Origin: Chryseobacterium sp.
GTDB lineage: Bacteria > Bacteroidota > Bacteroidia > Flavobacteriales > Weeksellaceae
Direction: 5' to 3'
DNA length: 64,000 bases
NCBI RefSeq assembly: GCF_008831505.1
Contig: NZ_CP044507.1
Span: forward strand, 1,426,001-1,490,000
The position numbers and the translations under genes were made by a program. Below are positions 25,730 through 33,289 of this stretch, piece after piece (the first letter of the stretch is position 1; each line of letters starts with the position of its first letter). The notes below the pieces were generated by a model. It did not search any database. It saw only the letters and a list, made by a program, of their open reading frames with translations, and was not told the DNA's origin.

Positions 25730-26344
25730 TTGAAAAATAATAATATCATTAAAGGGATCCTGATCGGAGCTGCCGCCATGCTGGTGCTCTTTCTCATGTT
25801 CCGGCGTTTCAGTACCGTTGTGGAAGAAAAAACCCGCAACGATTACTATATACTGAAAAACCAGATTACAAAGATGAATAAGATGGTGGTTATGGAACAG
25901 GATTTCTCCACAATGCAGAAAACCAAGGTAGCCTATGAGGTATTTGGGCGTAAGATGTCGGAAAACCAGATTCTGGCTTTCACCAGGACCAATGCCCAGG
26001 TTTCCTATAATCTGAACAAGCTGGTGATGGAAGTCGATTCGGTAAACAGAAAGCTGGTCATCAAAGAAATTCCGCCTGCCGATATCCGCATCACCCCGGT
26101 GGTGGAAATACAGGCTATGGACGATTCCTTTTTTAACAGGATTGACGACGTACAGATTAAAAAGGTTACCAAAGCAGCCAAGGACGATGCATACAAACGC
26201 GTAGATCAGAACAGGCTTCGCAGCGAGGGCCGGAAACAGCTGATGGATAATCTTAACTCAATATTTGTGCTGGCAAAAGCGCTGGATTACAGCATTGAAG
26301 ATGAAACCCAAACTCTGGATCTCTCGGATTTTTCAAAGTTATAA
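25730..26344 (+). CDS. DUF4230 domain-containing protein
   Basis: This 204-residue protein has one N-terminal membrane helix (about residues 8-25) and then a soluble domain. The segment EQDFSTMQKTKVAYEVFG and the C-terminal KAAKDDAYKRVDQNRLRSEGRKQLMDNLNSIF fit DUF4230, a family of unknown function in Bacteroidetes and Firmicutes with weak resemblance to SPFH-associated proteins. The start is TTG at 25730, directly before Lys-Asn-Asn; the next ATG (25778) would cut the membrane helix. It is probably cotranscribed with the thioredoxin-like gene. Confidence 0.75.
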   Translation: MKNNNIIKGILIGAAAMLVLFLMFRRFSTVVEEKTRNDYYILKNQITKMNKMVVMEQDFSTMQKTKVAYEVFGRKMSENQILAFTRTNAQVSYNLNKLVMEVDSVNRKLVIKEIPPADIRITPVVEIQAMDDSFFNRIDDVQIKKVTKAAKDDAYKRVDQNRLRSEGRKQLMDNLNSIFVLAKALDYSIEDETQTLDLSDFSKL

Positions 26345-26411
26345 CTGAAATTTACAGTCAAATCAAAGATTGGCACCGAATTTTCAGCTTTTCAAACTTA
26401 AATGTATAACT

Positions 26412-26609
26412 ATGGAAAAAGATAAAAACAACAGCGTATCCAAAGACGGCAAGGCAGATGTTAAGAAGGAAAATCAGGATTACCAGAACGTGCCCGCCTC
26501 TTCGGAAAAAGTAGAAAGTGGTGAAAGCATGAAAAAAGAAGTACGGGAGACCTCAAAAACACATAAAGACGGGAAAACCCACAATAATGATGAGCACAGC
26601 GGAAGTTAG
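26412..26609 (+). CDS. small hydrophilic hypothetical protein
   Basis: This 65-residue protein is almost entirely polar and charged, rich in Lys, Glu, Ser and Asp, with no Trp, Cys or hydrophobic core. It is therefore expected to be disordered. The composition (NSVSKDGKADVKKENQDYQN, ETSKTHKDGKTHNNDEHSGS) is like small stress-related hydrophilins, but this is only a resemblance. The ATG at 26412 was chosen over an upstream TTG. A strong terminator begins inside the last codons. Confidence 0.6.
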   Translation: MEKDKNNSVSKDGKADVKKENQDYQNVPASSEKVESGESMKKEVRETSKTHKDGKTHNNDEHSGS

Positions 26610-26623
26610 TTTCCGCTTTTTTT
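26598..26623 (+). terminator. terminator after the small hydrophilic gene
   Basis: A 7-bp stem (AGCGGAA at 26598-26604 with TTCCGCT at 26611-26617) runs into seven T residues. It overlaps the last codons of the gene. Confidence 0.8.
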
Positions 26624-26709
26624 ATTTCCGCAGCCTGGCACTGTAAGTCGGCCTGCCTAACTGTATCGAATTTATCTGACTTCGGCAATGCACATGATGC
26701 GGATTTTCG

Positions 26710-26717
26710 TATTTTTG
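26710..26717 (+). promoter_or_regulatory. -7 box of the thrS-infC unit
   Basis: TATTTTTG is a TAnnTTTG match 23 bp before the thrS ATG at 26741. Confidence 0.5.
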
Positions 26718-26740
26718 CATCTTAATTTTGTCTAAAGTAT

Positions 26741-28678
26741 ATGGTAAAGATCACTCTTCCGGACGGAAGCATCAGAGAATTTGAGAATGCGGTAACACCG
26801 CTCGAGGTGGCAAAATCTATTTCGGAAGGTTTGGCCAGAAACACAATTTCCGCGGTGGTGAACGGTACACAGGTTGAAGTTTCAACAACCATCGATGCCG
26901 ACGCCACGGTTCAGCTTCTAACCTGGAATGATGATCTTGGTAAAAAAGCCTTCTGGCACTCCTCTGCTCACCTGTTGGCGCAGGCCATCCTGGATTATTA
27001 CCCAAACGCGAAACTTACCATTGGTCCGGCCATTGAAAACGGCTTCTACTACGACGTTGATTTTGGTGATGAAACCCTGAGTGAAAAGGATTTTGAGAAG
27101 ATTGAGAAAAAAATGCTGGAGAACGCCAAAAAGAACTCCACCTTCAGCCTCTATCCGGTTTCCAAAGCCGACGCGCTGAAGGAATATGCGGACAATCCTT
27201 ACAAAACAGAACTGATATCCAACCTGGAGGACGGTCAGATTACCTTCTGCAGCCATGACAACTTCACAGACCTTTGCCGTGGCGGTCATTTACCGTCCAC
27301 CGGAATCGTTAAGGCCGTAAAAGTACTGAACGCCGCCGGAGCTTACTGGAGGGGTGATGAAAAGAATCCTCAACTTACGCGTGTTTACGGAATTTCCTTC
27401 CCGAAACAGAAAAACCTTACCGAATATATGGAGAGGCTGGAAGAGGCTAAGCGCCGCGACCACAGGAAACTTGGAAAAGAACTTGGTATTTTTGCTTTTT
27501 CTGAAAAAGTAGGTGCCGGCTTGCCGCTGTGGCTTCCAAAAGGTGCCGCACTCCGGAAAAAACTGGAAAATTTCCTTTCCGACGCGCAGAAAAAAGCAGG
27601 TTACGAATTTGTAATCTCACCACATATCGGTTCCAAGGAACTTTACGTAACCTCAGGTCACTGGGATAAATACGGCGCCGACAGTTTTCAGCCAATCAAG
27701 ACGCCCAACGAAGGTGAAGAGTTTATGCTAAAGCCAATGAACTGCCCGCACCATTGCGAAATCTATAAAGTGGGTCAGTGGTCTTATCGTGACCTTCCCA
27801 AGCGTTTTGCAGAATTCGGAACCGTGTACCGTTACGAGCAGTCCGGCGAACTTCACGGTCTGACAAGAGTGCGCGGATTTACCCAGGACGATGCCCACCT
27901 TTTCTGTACCCCGGAACAGCTGATGAGCGAGTTTGAAGGCGTAATTGACCTTGTACTGTATGTTTTCCGCAACCTTGGTTTCGAAGATTTTGTAACCCAG
28001 GTTTCACTCAGGGATCCGGAGAACAGGGAAAAATACATCGGCAGCGATGAAAACTGGGAAAAAGCCGAGCAGGCCATCATTACAGCCGCAAAAAACAAAG
28101 GCCTTAAAACCGTTGTAGAATATGGTGAAGCCGCTTTCTACGGTCCGAAACTGGACTTTATGGTGAAGGACGCCCTGGGCAGAAAATGGCAGCTCGGAAC
28201 CATTCAGGTGGATTATAACCTGCCGGAACGTTTCGACCTGACTTATATCGGAAATGATGGCGAAAAGCACAGACCGGTGATGATTCACCGTGCACCTTTC
28301 GGCTCCATGGAACGTTTCATTGCCATATTGCTGGAAAATACGGCGGGCGATTTCCCACTTTGGCTGGCACCCGATCAGTTTATTATTCTTCCGATTTCAG
28401 AAAAATATTTAGAATATTCTAAAAAAGTTTCCCATTTGTTGGAAAATCACGATATTAGCGGCTTAATTGACGACCGTAACGAAAAGACCGGAAAAAAGAT
28501 CCGCGACGCGGAAATCAACAAATATCCGTTTATGCTTATCGTAGGAGAAAATGAGGAACAGTCCGGCACGGTATCTGTAAGAAAGCGTGGCGAAGGTGAC
28601 CTGGGGACGATGACCACTGAAGAGTTCATCACTTATTTTAAGAAGGCCTCGGCACTCAACGCTGAGTTCGGAGCGTAA
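26741..28678 (+). CDS. thrS: threonyl-tRNA synthetase
   Basis: This 645-residue protein has the full ThrRS domain order: TGS domain (1-60, [20 protein letters not shown]), the editing/second additional domain with [11 protein letters not shown] near residue 72, a class II catalytic core and the C-terminal anticodon-binding domain (from about 540). The zinc Cys is in [12 protein letters not shown] (about 334) and one zinc His is in DDAHLFC. Motif 2 includes FRYE-like [23 protein letters not shown], and motif 3 [13 protein letters not shown]. It charges tRNA-Thr. It is the first gene of the conserved thrS-infC-rpmI-rplT order. Confidence 0.98.
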   Translation: MVKITLPDGSIREFENAVTPLEVAKSISEGLARNTISAVVNGTQVEVSTTIDADATVQLLTWNDDLGKKAFWHSSAHLLAQAILDYYPNAKLTIGPAIENGFYYDVDFGDETLSEKDFEKIEKKMLENAKKNSTFSLYPVSKADALKEYADNPYKTELISNLEDGQITFCSHDNFTDLCRGGHLPSTGIVKAVKVLNAAGAYWRGDEKNPQLTRVYGISFPKQKNLTEYMERLEEAKRRDHRKLGKELGIFAFSEKVGAGLPLWLPKGAALRKKLENFLSDAQKKAGYEFVISPHIGSKELYVTSGHWDKYGADSFQPIKTPNEGEEFMLKPMNCPHHCEIYKVGQWSYRDLPKRFAEFGTVYRYEQSGELHGLTRVRGFTQDDAHLFCTPEQLMSEFEGVIDLVLYVFRNLGFEDFVTQVSLRDPENREKYIGSDENWEKAEQAIITAAKNKGLKTVVEYGEAAFYGPKLDFMVKDALGRKWQLGTIQVDYNLPERFDLTYIGNDGEKHRPVMIHRAPFGSMERFIAILLENTAGDFPLWLAPDQFIILPISEKYLEYSKKVSHLLENHDISGLIDDRNEKTGKKIRDAEINKYPFMLIVGENEEQSGTVSVRKRGEGDLGTMTTEEFITYFKKASALNAEFGA

Positions 28679-28719
28679 TTCCGGATATTTGAATAAAGAA
28701 TAACTTAAAATTTAAAACA

Positions 28720-29283
28720 ATAGCACAGAAATTTAATTACCGAGGTAGAGGCCCACAAAGACGGGTGCAGGAAGATTTGCATCAGATCAACGAAAAAATC
28801 CGGGCTCGTGAAGTCCGTTTGGTGGGCGATAACGTGGAACCGGGGGTTTATCCGCTGGCAAAAGCACTGGAAATTGCTAAGGAACAGGAACTGGATCTTG
28901 TTGTAATTTCGGACAAGGCAGAACCGTATATCTCGCGGATTCTGGATTACAAGAAATTCCTTTACGAGCAGAAGAAAAAAACCAAGGAACTTAAAGCCAA
29001 GCAGGTAAAAGTGGTGGTTAAGGAAATCCGTTTCGGACCACAGACCGACGACCACGATTACGAATTCAAGAAAAAGCACGCCGAGAAGTTTCTGGAAGAA
29101 GGTTCCAAGCTGAAAACCTATGTTTTCTTCAAAGGACGTTCTATCATCTTCAAGGATCAGGGAGAAATCCTATTGCTTAAGCTGGCCCAGGAACTGGAGC
29201 ACGTAGGCAAGGTAGACCAACTGCCCAAGCTTGAAGGCAAGCGTATGATTATGATGATGAGCCCTAAGAAGCCGGCGAAATAA
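28720..29283 (+). CDS. infC: translation initiation factor IF-3, non-AUG start
   Basis: This is a complete IF-3: an N-domain ([20 protein letters not shown]), a Lys-rich linker ([18 protein letters not shown]) and a C-domain ([36 protein letters not shown]). IF-3 checks start codons and keeps 30S subunits free. No ATG exists before the conserved region. The frame is open from 28693 and reads [15 protein letters not shown] before QINEKIR, so I place the start at ATA 28720 (187 residues). ATA at 28693 and GTG at 28765 are alternatives. Rare infC start codons permit autoregulation in other bacteria. The usual partners rpmI and rplT lie 3.2 kb away, beyond an insertion. Confidence 0.92.
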   Translation: MAQKFNYRGRGPQRRVQEDLHQINEKIRAREVRLVGDNVEPGVYPLAKALEIAKEQELDLVVISDKAEPYISRILDYKKFLYEQKKKTKELKAKQVKVVVKEIRFGPQTDDHDYEFKKKHAEKFLEEGSKLKTYVFFKGRSIIFKDQGEILLLKLAQELEHVGKVDQLPKLEGKRMIMMMSPKKPAK

Positions 29284-29330
29284 ATTGGCTGTTTGCGGTT
29301 GGCCTTTGGCTGATTGCTAAAAAATACTAA

Positions 29331-29357
29331 AGAGACTTGAAGGAGTCTCTTTTTTTG
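29331..29357 (+). terminator. terminator after infC
   Basis: A perfect 7-bp stem (AGAGACT at 29331-29337 with AGTCTCT at 29344-29350) runs into seven T residues. It cuts infC off from rpmI-rplT. Confidence 0.85.
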
Positions 29358-29396
29358 TTTAAATGGATAACAGCACGAAATGAATCGCGGATAAAT

Positions 29397-29502
29397 CTAG
29401 TTCTTTAAATAGGACTTTGTTCCAATCTTGTCTGTCAGTACATTATCTTCCGAAAGATAGTCGTTCCCGAATCTTCCAGAAACCTCTGTCAAAAATGTGA
29501 AT
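29397..29502 (-). other. possible decayed coding fragment
   Basis: On the minus strand one frame reads FTFLTEVSGRFGNDYLSEDN and then VLTDKIGTKSYLKN up to a TAG at 29397-29399, with an upstream stop close by. The composition is protein-like, but I cannot name a family. It could be the tail of a lost gene or chance. Confidence 0.25.
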
Positions 29503-29539
29503 CAATGAAGGAATTCACTGGGAGCGGGTCGCTTAATCT

Positions 29540-29683
29540 TACTTATCCTTTTCCAGGGAATCAAGGTCTCGTAAAAAAAGAATCCAGGAGGACTGTTCGA
29601 TATAATCAATCTCCTAATCAGCTCCTGAATCCTTATATAGTAAGTCGTCTATGTTATTAAACGTCTGTGTAAAATTGCTCATT
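29540..29683 (-). pseudogene. hsdM: relic of a type I restriction methyltransferase gene (5' end of hsdM), copy A
   Basis: Read on the minus strand from the ATG at 29683, the sequence gives MSNFTQTFNNIDDLLYKD followed by SGAD, an in-frame TAG at 29615-29617, and then EIDYIEQSSWILFLRDLD with SLEKDK before a TAA at 29540-29542. This is the HsdM N-terminal domain pattern (FKNIDDxL, SELDYxEQxSWxLFLxYLDxLE). The homologous frame continues across the TAG, so it is one gene broken by a nonsense change and cut off after about 48 codons. No intact methyltransferase, specificity or restriction subunit remains. It lies in AT-rich DNA inserted next to infC. Confidence 0.75.
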
Positions 29684-29795
29684 AAAATGTTTGAATAGGT
29701 TTCTGTAACCTTTCAAAAGTAGGAAAAAGTTTTGGGGTGGTAAATTATAAATTAAATTGTTTAATTCTTCTTGAGACAGGTTTTGACGCACCGGA

Positions 29796-30797
29796 TTAAG
29801 GATTATTTGTGCTGATATTATACTCATTTAGCATCTTTATAAAACCATCATGACTTAGATATTTACTAAAACTATGACTTTCCAAACCAGACACGTCAGT
29901 CATGGCAAGCACTGGATAGTGTGGCTTCAGCGCTAAAAAAGCTTTCTTGTTAGACCCCAATAGAGTAGAATTAAAAATCTCGGGCTTATTTAAATATTTA
30001 TTAAGTGTTTTGTCTGTATTATTTACTGTAATATGCATAGCTTTAATTTGGCGGGAAAATTCTCTATATTTATTTGGATTGCGTGGAACTGTAAAATCGA
30101 TTTCGCCGACCGCAGGTGCTAAGAATATTGTAGTGATGTTGTTATTATTCTCTAATAACGGCTCTACATTCCATACATCAATTGAGTAAAACTCATTTGT
30201 TTCAGTAGCAAATTTTTCATTGTATGGTGGATTACTAAGAGCACTTAATATGACTGATGCACCTCTACTGTGTGATATCAAATAAATCTGTTTATTTGAT
30301 ATCTGGTTTAGCACTTTTCGCAATCCAAATTGTCCCGCCATTTGGCTGTAGCCCACTGCATTAAACCATATCTTGGTACTGCCTAAATTCTTAGCAATTA
30401 AACCATCCCAGTGAAACTCAATGAATAAATCTTTAGTTGAATTATTTTGAATGATTTGCTGCAATTTTCTGTAATTATTTTGAGCATCGTTTTCGTCATT
30501 ATTATATCCATGCACAAGGATAAATATTCTTTCTTTGTTAGCACTAATTTGTTTTATTTTATTCAACACGCTCTCTTCAGTATCGATTAGGGTGGTTCCT
30601 AAATTATTACTTGAGGCTCGTAAAGGATAGTATGGTAAGGTTTTCCAGTTCACTGGAAAAAAATCACCATTTTTATCTACAAATATTCTGGCGATATTGG
30701 GTGGCACATTTTCATTTGGAATTTCACTTAGTGGTTTATTGTATCTCCAACATGAAGTTAACAAAAATAACAGGATGATCAGTTTTAAAGTTTTCAT
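29796..30797 (-). CDS. predicted lipoprotein with an alpha/beta hydrolase fold
   Basis: This 333-residue protein has a lipoprotein signal (LLFLLTSCWRY, lipid-bearing Cys16). It resembles alpha/beta hydrolases of the DUF900 type: FILVHGYNNDENDAQNNYRKL provides the oxyanion HGY segment, LISHSRGASVILSAL the nucleophile elbow GxSxG-like Ser, and a His in SHDGFIKML near the C-terminus could complete the triad. The substrate is unknown. Codon usage is distinctly AT-rich compared with the flanking housekeeping genes, and the gene sits in a 3.2-kb insertion beside hsdM relics. These features point to acquisition by transfer. Confidence 0.7.
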   Translation of the reverse strand: MKTLKLIILLFLLTSCWRYNKPLSEIPNENVPPNIARIFVDKNGDFFPVNWKTLPYYPLRASSNNLGTTLIDTEESVLNKIKQISANKERIFILVHGYNNDENDAQNNYRKLQQIIQNNSTKDLFIEFHWDGLIAKNLGSTKIWFNAVGYSQMAGQFGLRKVLNQISNKQIYLISHSRGASVILSALSNPPYNEKFATETNEFYSIDVWNVEPLLENNNNITTIFLAPAVGEIDFTVPRNPNKYREFSRQIKAMHITVNNTDKTLNKYLNKPEIFNSTLLGSNKKAFLALKPHYPVLAMTDVSGLESHSFSKYLSHDGFIKMLNEYNISTNNP

Positions 30798-30819
30798 TTT
30801 GAATAGTTTTAGTTATGTT

Positions 30820-30961
30820 TTAATTTTTCTTTGTAAATGGATTATTATTTAGATTGAATGCAATACCAACAAAAGGGTTTACCCTGTAATATTCCTTATT
30901 AAGTTTATCACTGCCCAGGGATGGATCAGTAGCCTGTCCCACAGTGAACTCGGAGCCAGGC
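30820..30961 (-). pseudogene. 3' fragment of an unidentified gene
   Basis: On the minus strand, about 46 codons read without a stop (GSEFTVGQATDPSLG, then YYRVNPFVGIAFNLNNNPF) to a TAA at 30820-30822, 22 bp before the ATG of the hydrolase lipoprotein. The end looks like the last strand of a surface or outer-membrane protein. No start is present, and its upstream side abuts the hsdM relic copy B. It is probably what is left of a gene once cotranscribed with the lipoprotein gene. Confidence 0.4.
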
Positions 30962-30962
30962 C

Positions 30963-31019
30963 TTAGTTCTTTAATAATAAGTCGTTATTATATTTAAAAG
31001 TCTGCGTAAAATAACTCAG
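30963..31019 (-). pseudogene. hsdM: relic of the hsdM 5' end, copy B
   Basis: On the minus strand from 31019 the frame reads LSYFTQTFKYNNDLLLKN before a TAA at 30963-30965, matching copy A (MSNFTQTFNNIDDLLYKD). The start codon has become CTG. The similarity to copy A also covers about 20 bp upstream of the start (AAATGnTTGAATAGnTTTC on the plus strand), so the two are duplicates, or independent remnants, of one locus. Confidence 0.55.
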
Positions 31020-31110
31020 TGAAATGGTTGAATAGCTTTCACTCAGTCGCGAAATTCATTTACTCTTTTTTATACTAGGTGTGGATTTATGTGATCGTAA
31101 AAAGGCATTC

Positions 31111-32181
31111 TTATATTTCTTCAATGATTTTCCTAATTTCTCCTAAGGAAATTTCAAGTGGGTGATCATTAATATTTTTATTTAGTACATAAGTATTGAA
31201 CTTAGAAAAAGCACTAGTACGACCAATACTTCCACTTGCATTAAGTGTTGAATTAACATTACCAAAAATAAAATTATACGCCCCACTACCTTTCAACTCT
31301 GCTTTTCCATTAAAACTGGAATCACCTTCGTTGGAAGTTAAAATAACTTCATAATTTGAGTCCACTAGTACTTGTGTGCTATCGTTATATGTTTTAGGAA
31401 TTTTATTTATTATAGACGCCAGCACTTGTTTTCGCAACACTTTATTTCCATTGAAAATTCCCTCATTTTTCAACGCTTGATATAAGGGTGAATACAATAA
31501 ACCCTTGATTACAACCAGAGATTTTGTTATTTTTGCAGCTTGCGCTGCAGATGTTTTCATTTCCGCACTATTGACTCCCACAACTACGCCGATCACACCA
31601 GCTAGGTAGCCACTACAATCCATGCTATAGTATAAATTATCGTAGCCTTCATTTAGAACAACTAGATGGTTTAGAGAGTTGTAATTTTCGATAGTAGGAG
31701 ATAAATTATTAAAGAAATTATCAGAAATTGTTCCGGTATTATCTTTTAATTTAAAGCTATGAACTAACACGTTTGATCCAGTACCCGCAAGATGTGCACC
31801 TTCTAATGTAATTGGAATATTTTTCCGTATTTCACTTGGTAGATAACCATTATTTTCCATTTTACGGATTTTTTCTTTAAGTTTTGGGGTACATCCACAA
31901 TCAAACTCGTTGGGATCAAAAAGTTTAAGCAATTCCCTTGTCACATTTATTTTTCGCGGCTCTTCGAGATCAATATCAGTAGGTACAACCGTTTTCGTAA
32001 ACTGATCTGTAAACTGCTCTAAGGTAAAAACATCTGAATATGATTCTTCAATAATATCAACTTCGTCCGTAATCATAGCGCTATCTCGATAAAAGTCTTC
32101 ATCATAGGGCAGTGAATCTGCAGTCTCTGTTTTCTTGCATGATACGGATACAAATAAAATGAAAAGCAATAAATTTCTCAT
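31111..32181 (-). CDS. predicted lipoprotein of unknown function
   Basis: This 356-residue protein has a lipoprotein signal (MRNLLLFILFVSVSCKKTE, lipid-bearing Cys15) followed by an acidic linker rich in Asp and Glu (about 20-60). The main domain contains FDCGCTPKLKEKIRKME, a Gly-rich GAHLAGTGSNVLVHSFKL segment and SMDCSGYLAGVIGVVVG. The C-terminal part has repeated Ser-, Asn- and Gly-containing strands (SFNGKAELKGSGAYNFIFG). I recognise no family. It lies in the same AT-rich insertion as the hydrolase lipoprotein and has the same orientation, with the copy B hsdM relic between them. Confidence 0.6.
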   Translation of the reverse strand: MRNLLLFILFVSVSCKKTETADSLPYDEDFYRDSAMITDEVDIIEESYSDVFTLEQFTDQFTKTVVPTDIDLEEPRKINVTRELLKLFDPNEFDCGCTPKLKEKIRKMENNGYLPSEIRKNIPITLEGAHLAGTGSNVLVHSFKLKDNTGTISDNFFNNLSPTIENYNSLNHLVVLNEGYDNLYYSMDCSGYLAGVIGVVVGVNSAEMKTSAAQAAKITKSLVVIKGLLYSPLYQALKNEGIFNGNKVLRKQVLASIINKIPKTYNDSTQVLVDSNYEVILTSNEGDSSFNGKAELKGSGAYNFIFGNVNSTLNASGSIGRTSAFSKFNTYVLNKNINDHPLEISLGEIRKIIEEI

Positions 32182-32461
32182 GGTTTGTGTTTTTAGGGTT
32201 CATAATTATTAGTTAATAACCAAGTTATAAAGTTCTACACTTACAACATACAGGAAAAACACCCTATTTCAGTTGCCAAATGAAACTCAGCAGGTAAACA
32301 GAAGGCGTTAGGAACATAACACCTGAAAACTGTTAGAACGCAATTCATTAGTCCGATGGTTTTTGGCGCGGCCTGAGGCCGCGCCAAACATTTCAATTAA
32401 CAACCCTCCCTAAATATCCCTCCTTATTACCAATACCCTTTCCCATTACAACTAATTGTTG
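32182..32461. other. non-coding right flank of the insertion
   Basis: This stretch of about 280 bp holds no credible gene on either strand. It contains the start-side region of the minus-strand lipoprotein gene, a perfect GC-rich hairpin at 32362-32388, and a pyrimidine-rich tract (about 32402-32445) leading to the rpmI promoter. Confidence 0.6.
32362..32388. repeat. perfect GC-rich hairpin
   Basis: Two 12-base arms (TTTGGCGCGGCC at 32362-32373 and GGCCGCGCCAAA at 32377-32388) pair perfectly around a TGA loop. The surrounding DNA is AT-rich. T residues on one side and A residues on the other make it a possible bidirectional terminator, and in shape it resembles the larger hairpin at 52292-52338. 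Confidence 0.7.
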
Positions 32462-32469
32462 TACTTTTG
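32462..32469 (+). promoter_or_regulatory. -7 box of the rpmI-rplT promoter
   Basis: TACTTTTG matches TAnnTTTG 84 bp before the rpmI ATG. Because a terminator and an insertion separate rpmI from infC, this promoter is probably what drives the two ribosomal protein genes. Confidence 0.5.
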
Positions 32470-32553
32470 CATTCTGAAAACTATGCCCTGCCCCGGCAGA
32501 CATGGGAAACAGACCAAACAGATATTGATAACAAACAGATAAAATTAAGCAAA

Positions 32554-32751
32554 ATGCCAAAATTAAAAACTAAATCAGGTGCTAAGAAGCGTTTTAAGCT
32601 TACCGGAACCGGCAAGATTAAAAGAAAAGGTGCTTACAAAAGCCACATTCTGACCAAAAAAGAAACCAAGCAGAAGAGAAATCTTACGCAAACTTCTTAC
32701 GTGGCCGAGGTGGACAAGAACAGCGTACTTCGCCAATTAGCGTTAAAGTAG
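32554..32751 (+). CDS. rpmI: 50S ribosomal protein L35
   Basis: This 65-residue basic protein starts [20 protein letters not shown] and contains [20 protein letters not shown], which is diagnostic for bacterial L35, a component of the large ribosomal subunit. The ATG at 32554 was chosen because it gives the exact family length; the frame is open further upstream but with unrelated residues. rplT follows after 116 bp, as in most bacteria, but infC is not directly upstream here. Confidence 0.97.
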   Translation: MPKLKTKSGAKKRFKLTGTGKIKRKGAYKSHILTKKETKQKRNLTQTSYVAEVDKNSVLRQLALK

Positions 32752-32867
32752 TTTTTATAAATCAAAGCGGTTTATAAGAATTCAAAAATTCAACAAATTT
32801 AACCCTGAAACGGTGCACCAAAGATCCGCCGCGGCGGACGCCCTTTTCAAAAAAAACATTTTAAATT

Positions 32868-33212
32868 ATGCCAAGATCAGTAAACGCGGTGGCTTCCAGA
32901 GCCCGCAGAAAAAAAGTAATGAAGTTGGCCAAAGGTTATTTCGGAAGAAGAAAGAACGTTTGGACTGTAGCTAAGAATGCCGTAGAAAAGGCGATGCAGT
33001 ATGCATACCGCGGCAGAAAAGAGAAGAAAAGAAACTTCAGAGCACTTTGGATTACCAGAATTAACGCTGGTGCAAGAGAACACGGACTGACTTATTCTCA
33101 GTTTATGGGTGCTCTTAAGAAAAACAACATCGAACTGAACAGAAAAGTTTTAGCCGATTTAGCAATGAATCACCCTGAAGCGTTCAAAGCTGTTGTAGAT
33201 CAAATTAAATAA
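32868..33212 (+). CDS. rplT: 50S ribosomal protein L20
   Basis: This 114-residue basic protein begins [20 protein letters not shown] and includes [10 protein letters not shown] and the C-terminal [26 protein letters not shown], all typical of L20. L20 binds 23S rRNA early in 50S assembly, and in some bacteria it represses its own operon by binding the leader mRNA. The 116-bp space after rpmI contains a GC-rich inverted stretch (GATCCGCCGCGGCGGAC near 32823) that might be a leader structure. A strong terminator follows the gene. Confidence 0.98.
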   Translation: MPRSVNAVASRARRKKVMKLAKGYFGRRKNVWTVAKNAVEKAMQYAYRGRKEKKRNFRALWITRINAGAREHGLTYSQFMGALKKNNIELNRKVLADLAMNHPEAFKAVVDQIK

Positions 33213-33237
33213 TGTAAAATCTTGTTATCAATATCTG

Positions 33238-33264
33238 ATCCCGAACCCTGTTCGGGATTTTTTT
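33238..33264 (+). terminator. terminator of rpmI-rplT
   Basis: A perfect 9-bp stem (ATCCCGAAC at 33238-33246 with GTTCGGGAT at 33250-33258) is followed by seven T residues. Confidence 0.9.
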
Positions 33265-33265
33265 A

Positions 33266-33273
33266 TATTTTTG
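33266..33273 (+). promoter_or_regulatory. -7 box of the M28 peptidase gene
   Basis: TATTTTTG matches TAnnTTTG 16 bp before the ATG at 33290. It directly follows the rplT terminator. Confidence 0.45.
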
Positions 33274-33289
33274 CCTCACAATTTCATTC

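Noticed and set aside
26640-26700. Short repeat-like GC-rich patch before thrS
   Set aside because: No inverted or direct repeat longer than a few bases was found there; it is ordinary intergenic DNA with a promoter at its end.
27853-28288. Minus-strand open frames inside thrS
   Set aside because: They are antisense to conserved class II synthetase motifs and show no family features.
32467-32553. Upstream extension of the rpmI frame
   Set aside because: L35 is 65 residues and starts MPKLKTKSG. The extra residues are not L35-like and begin within the promoter box.
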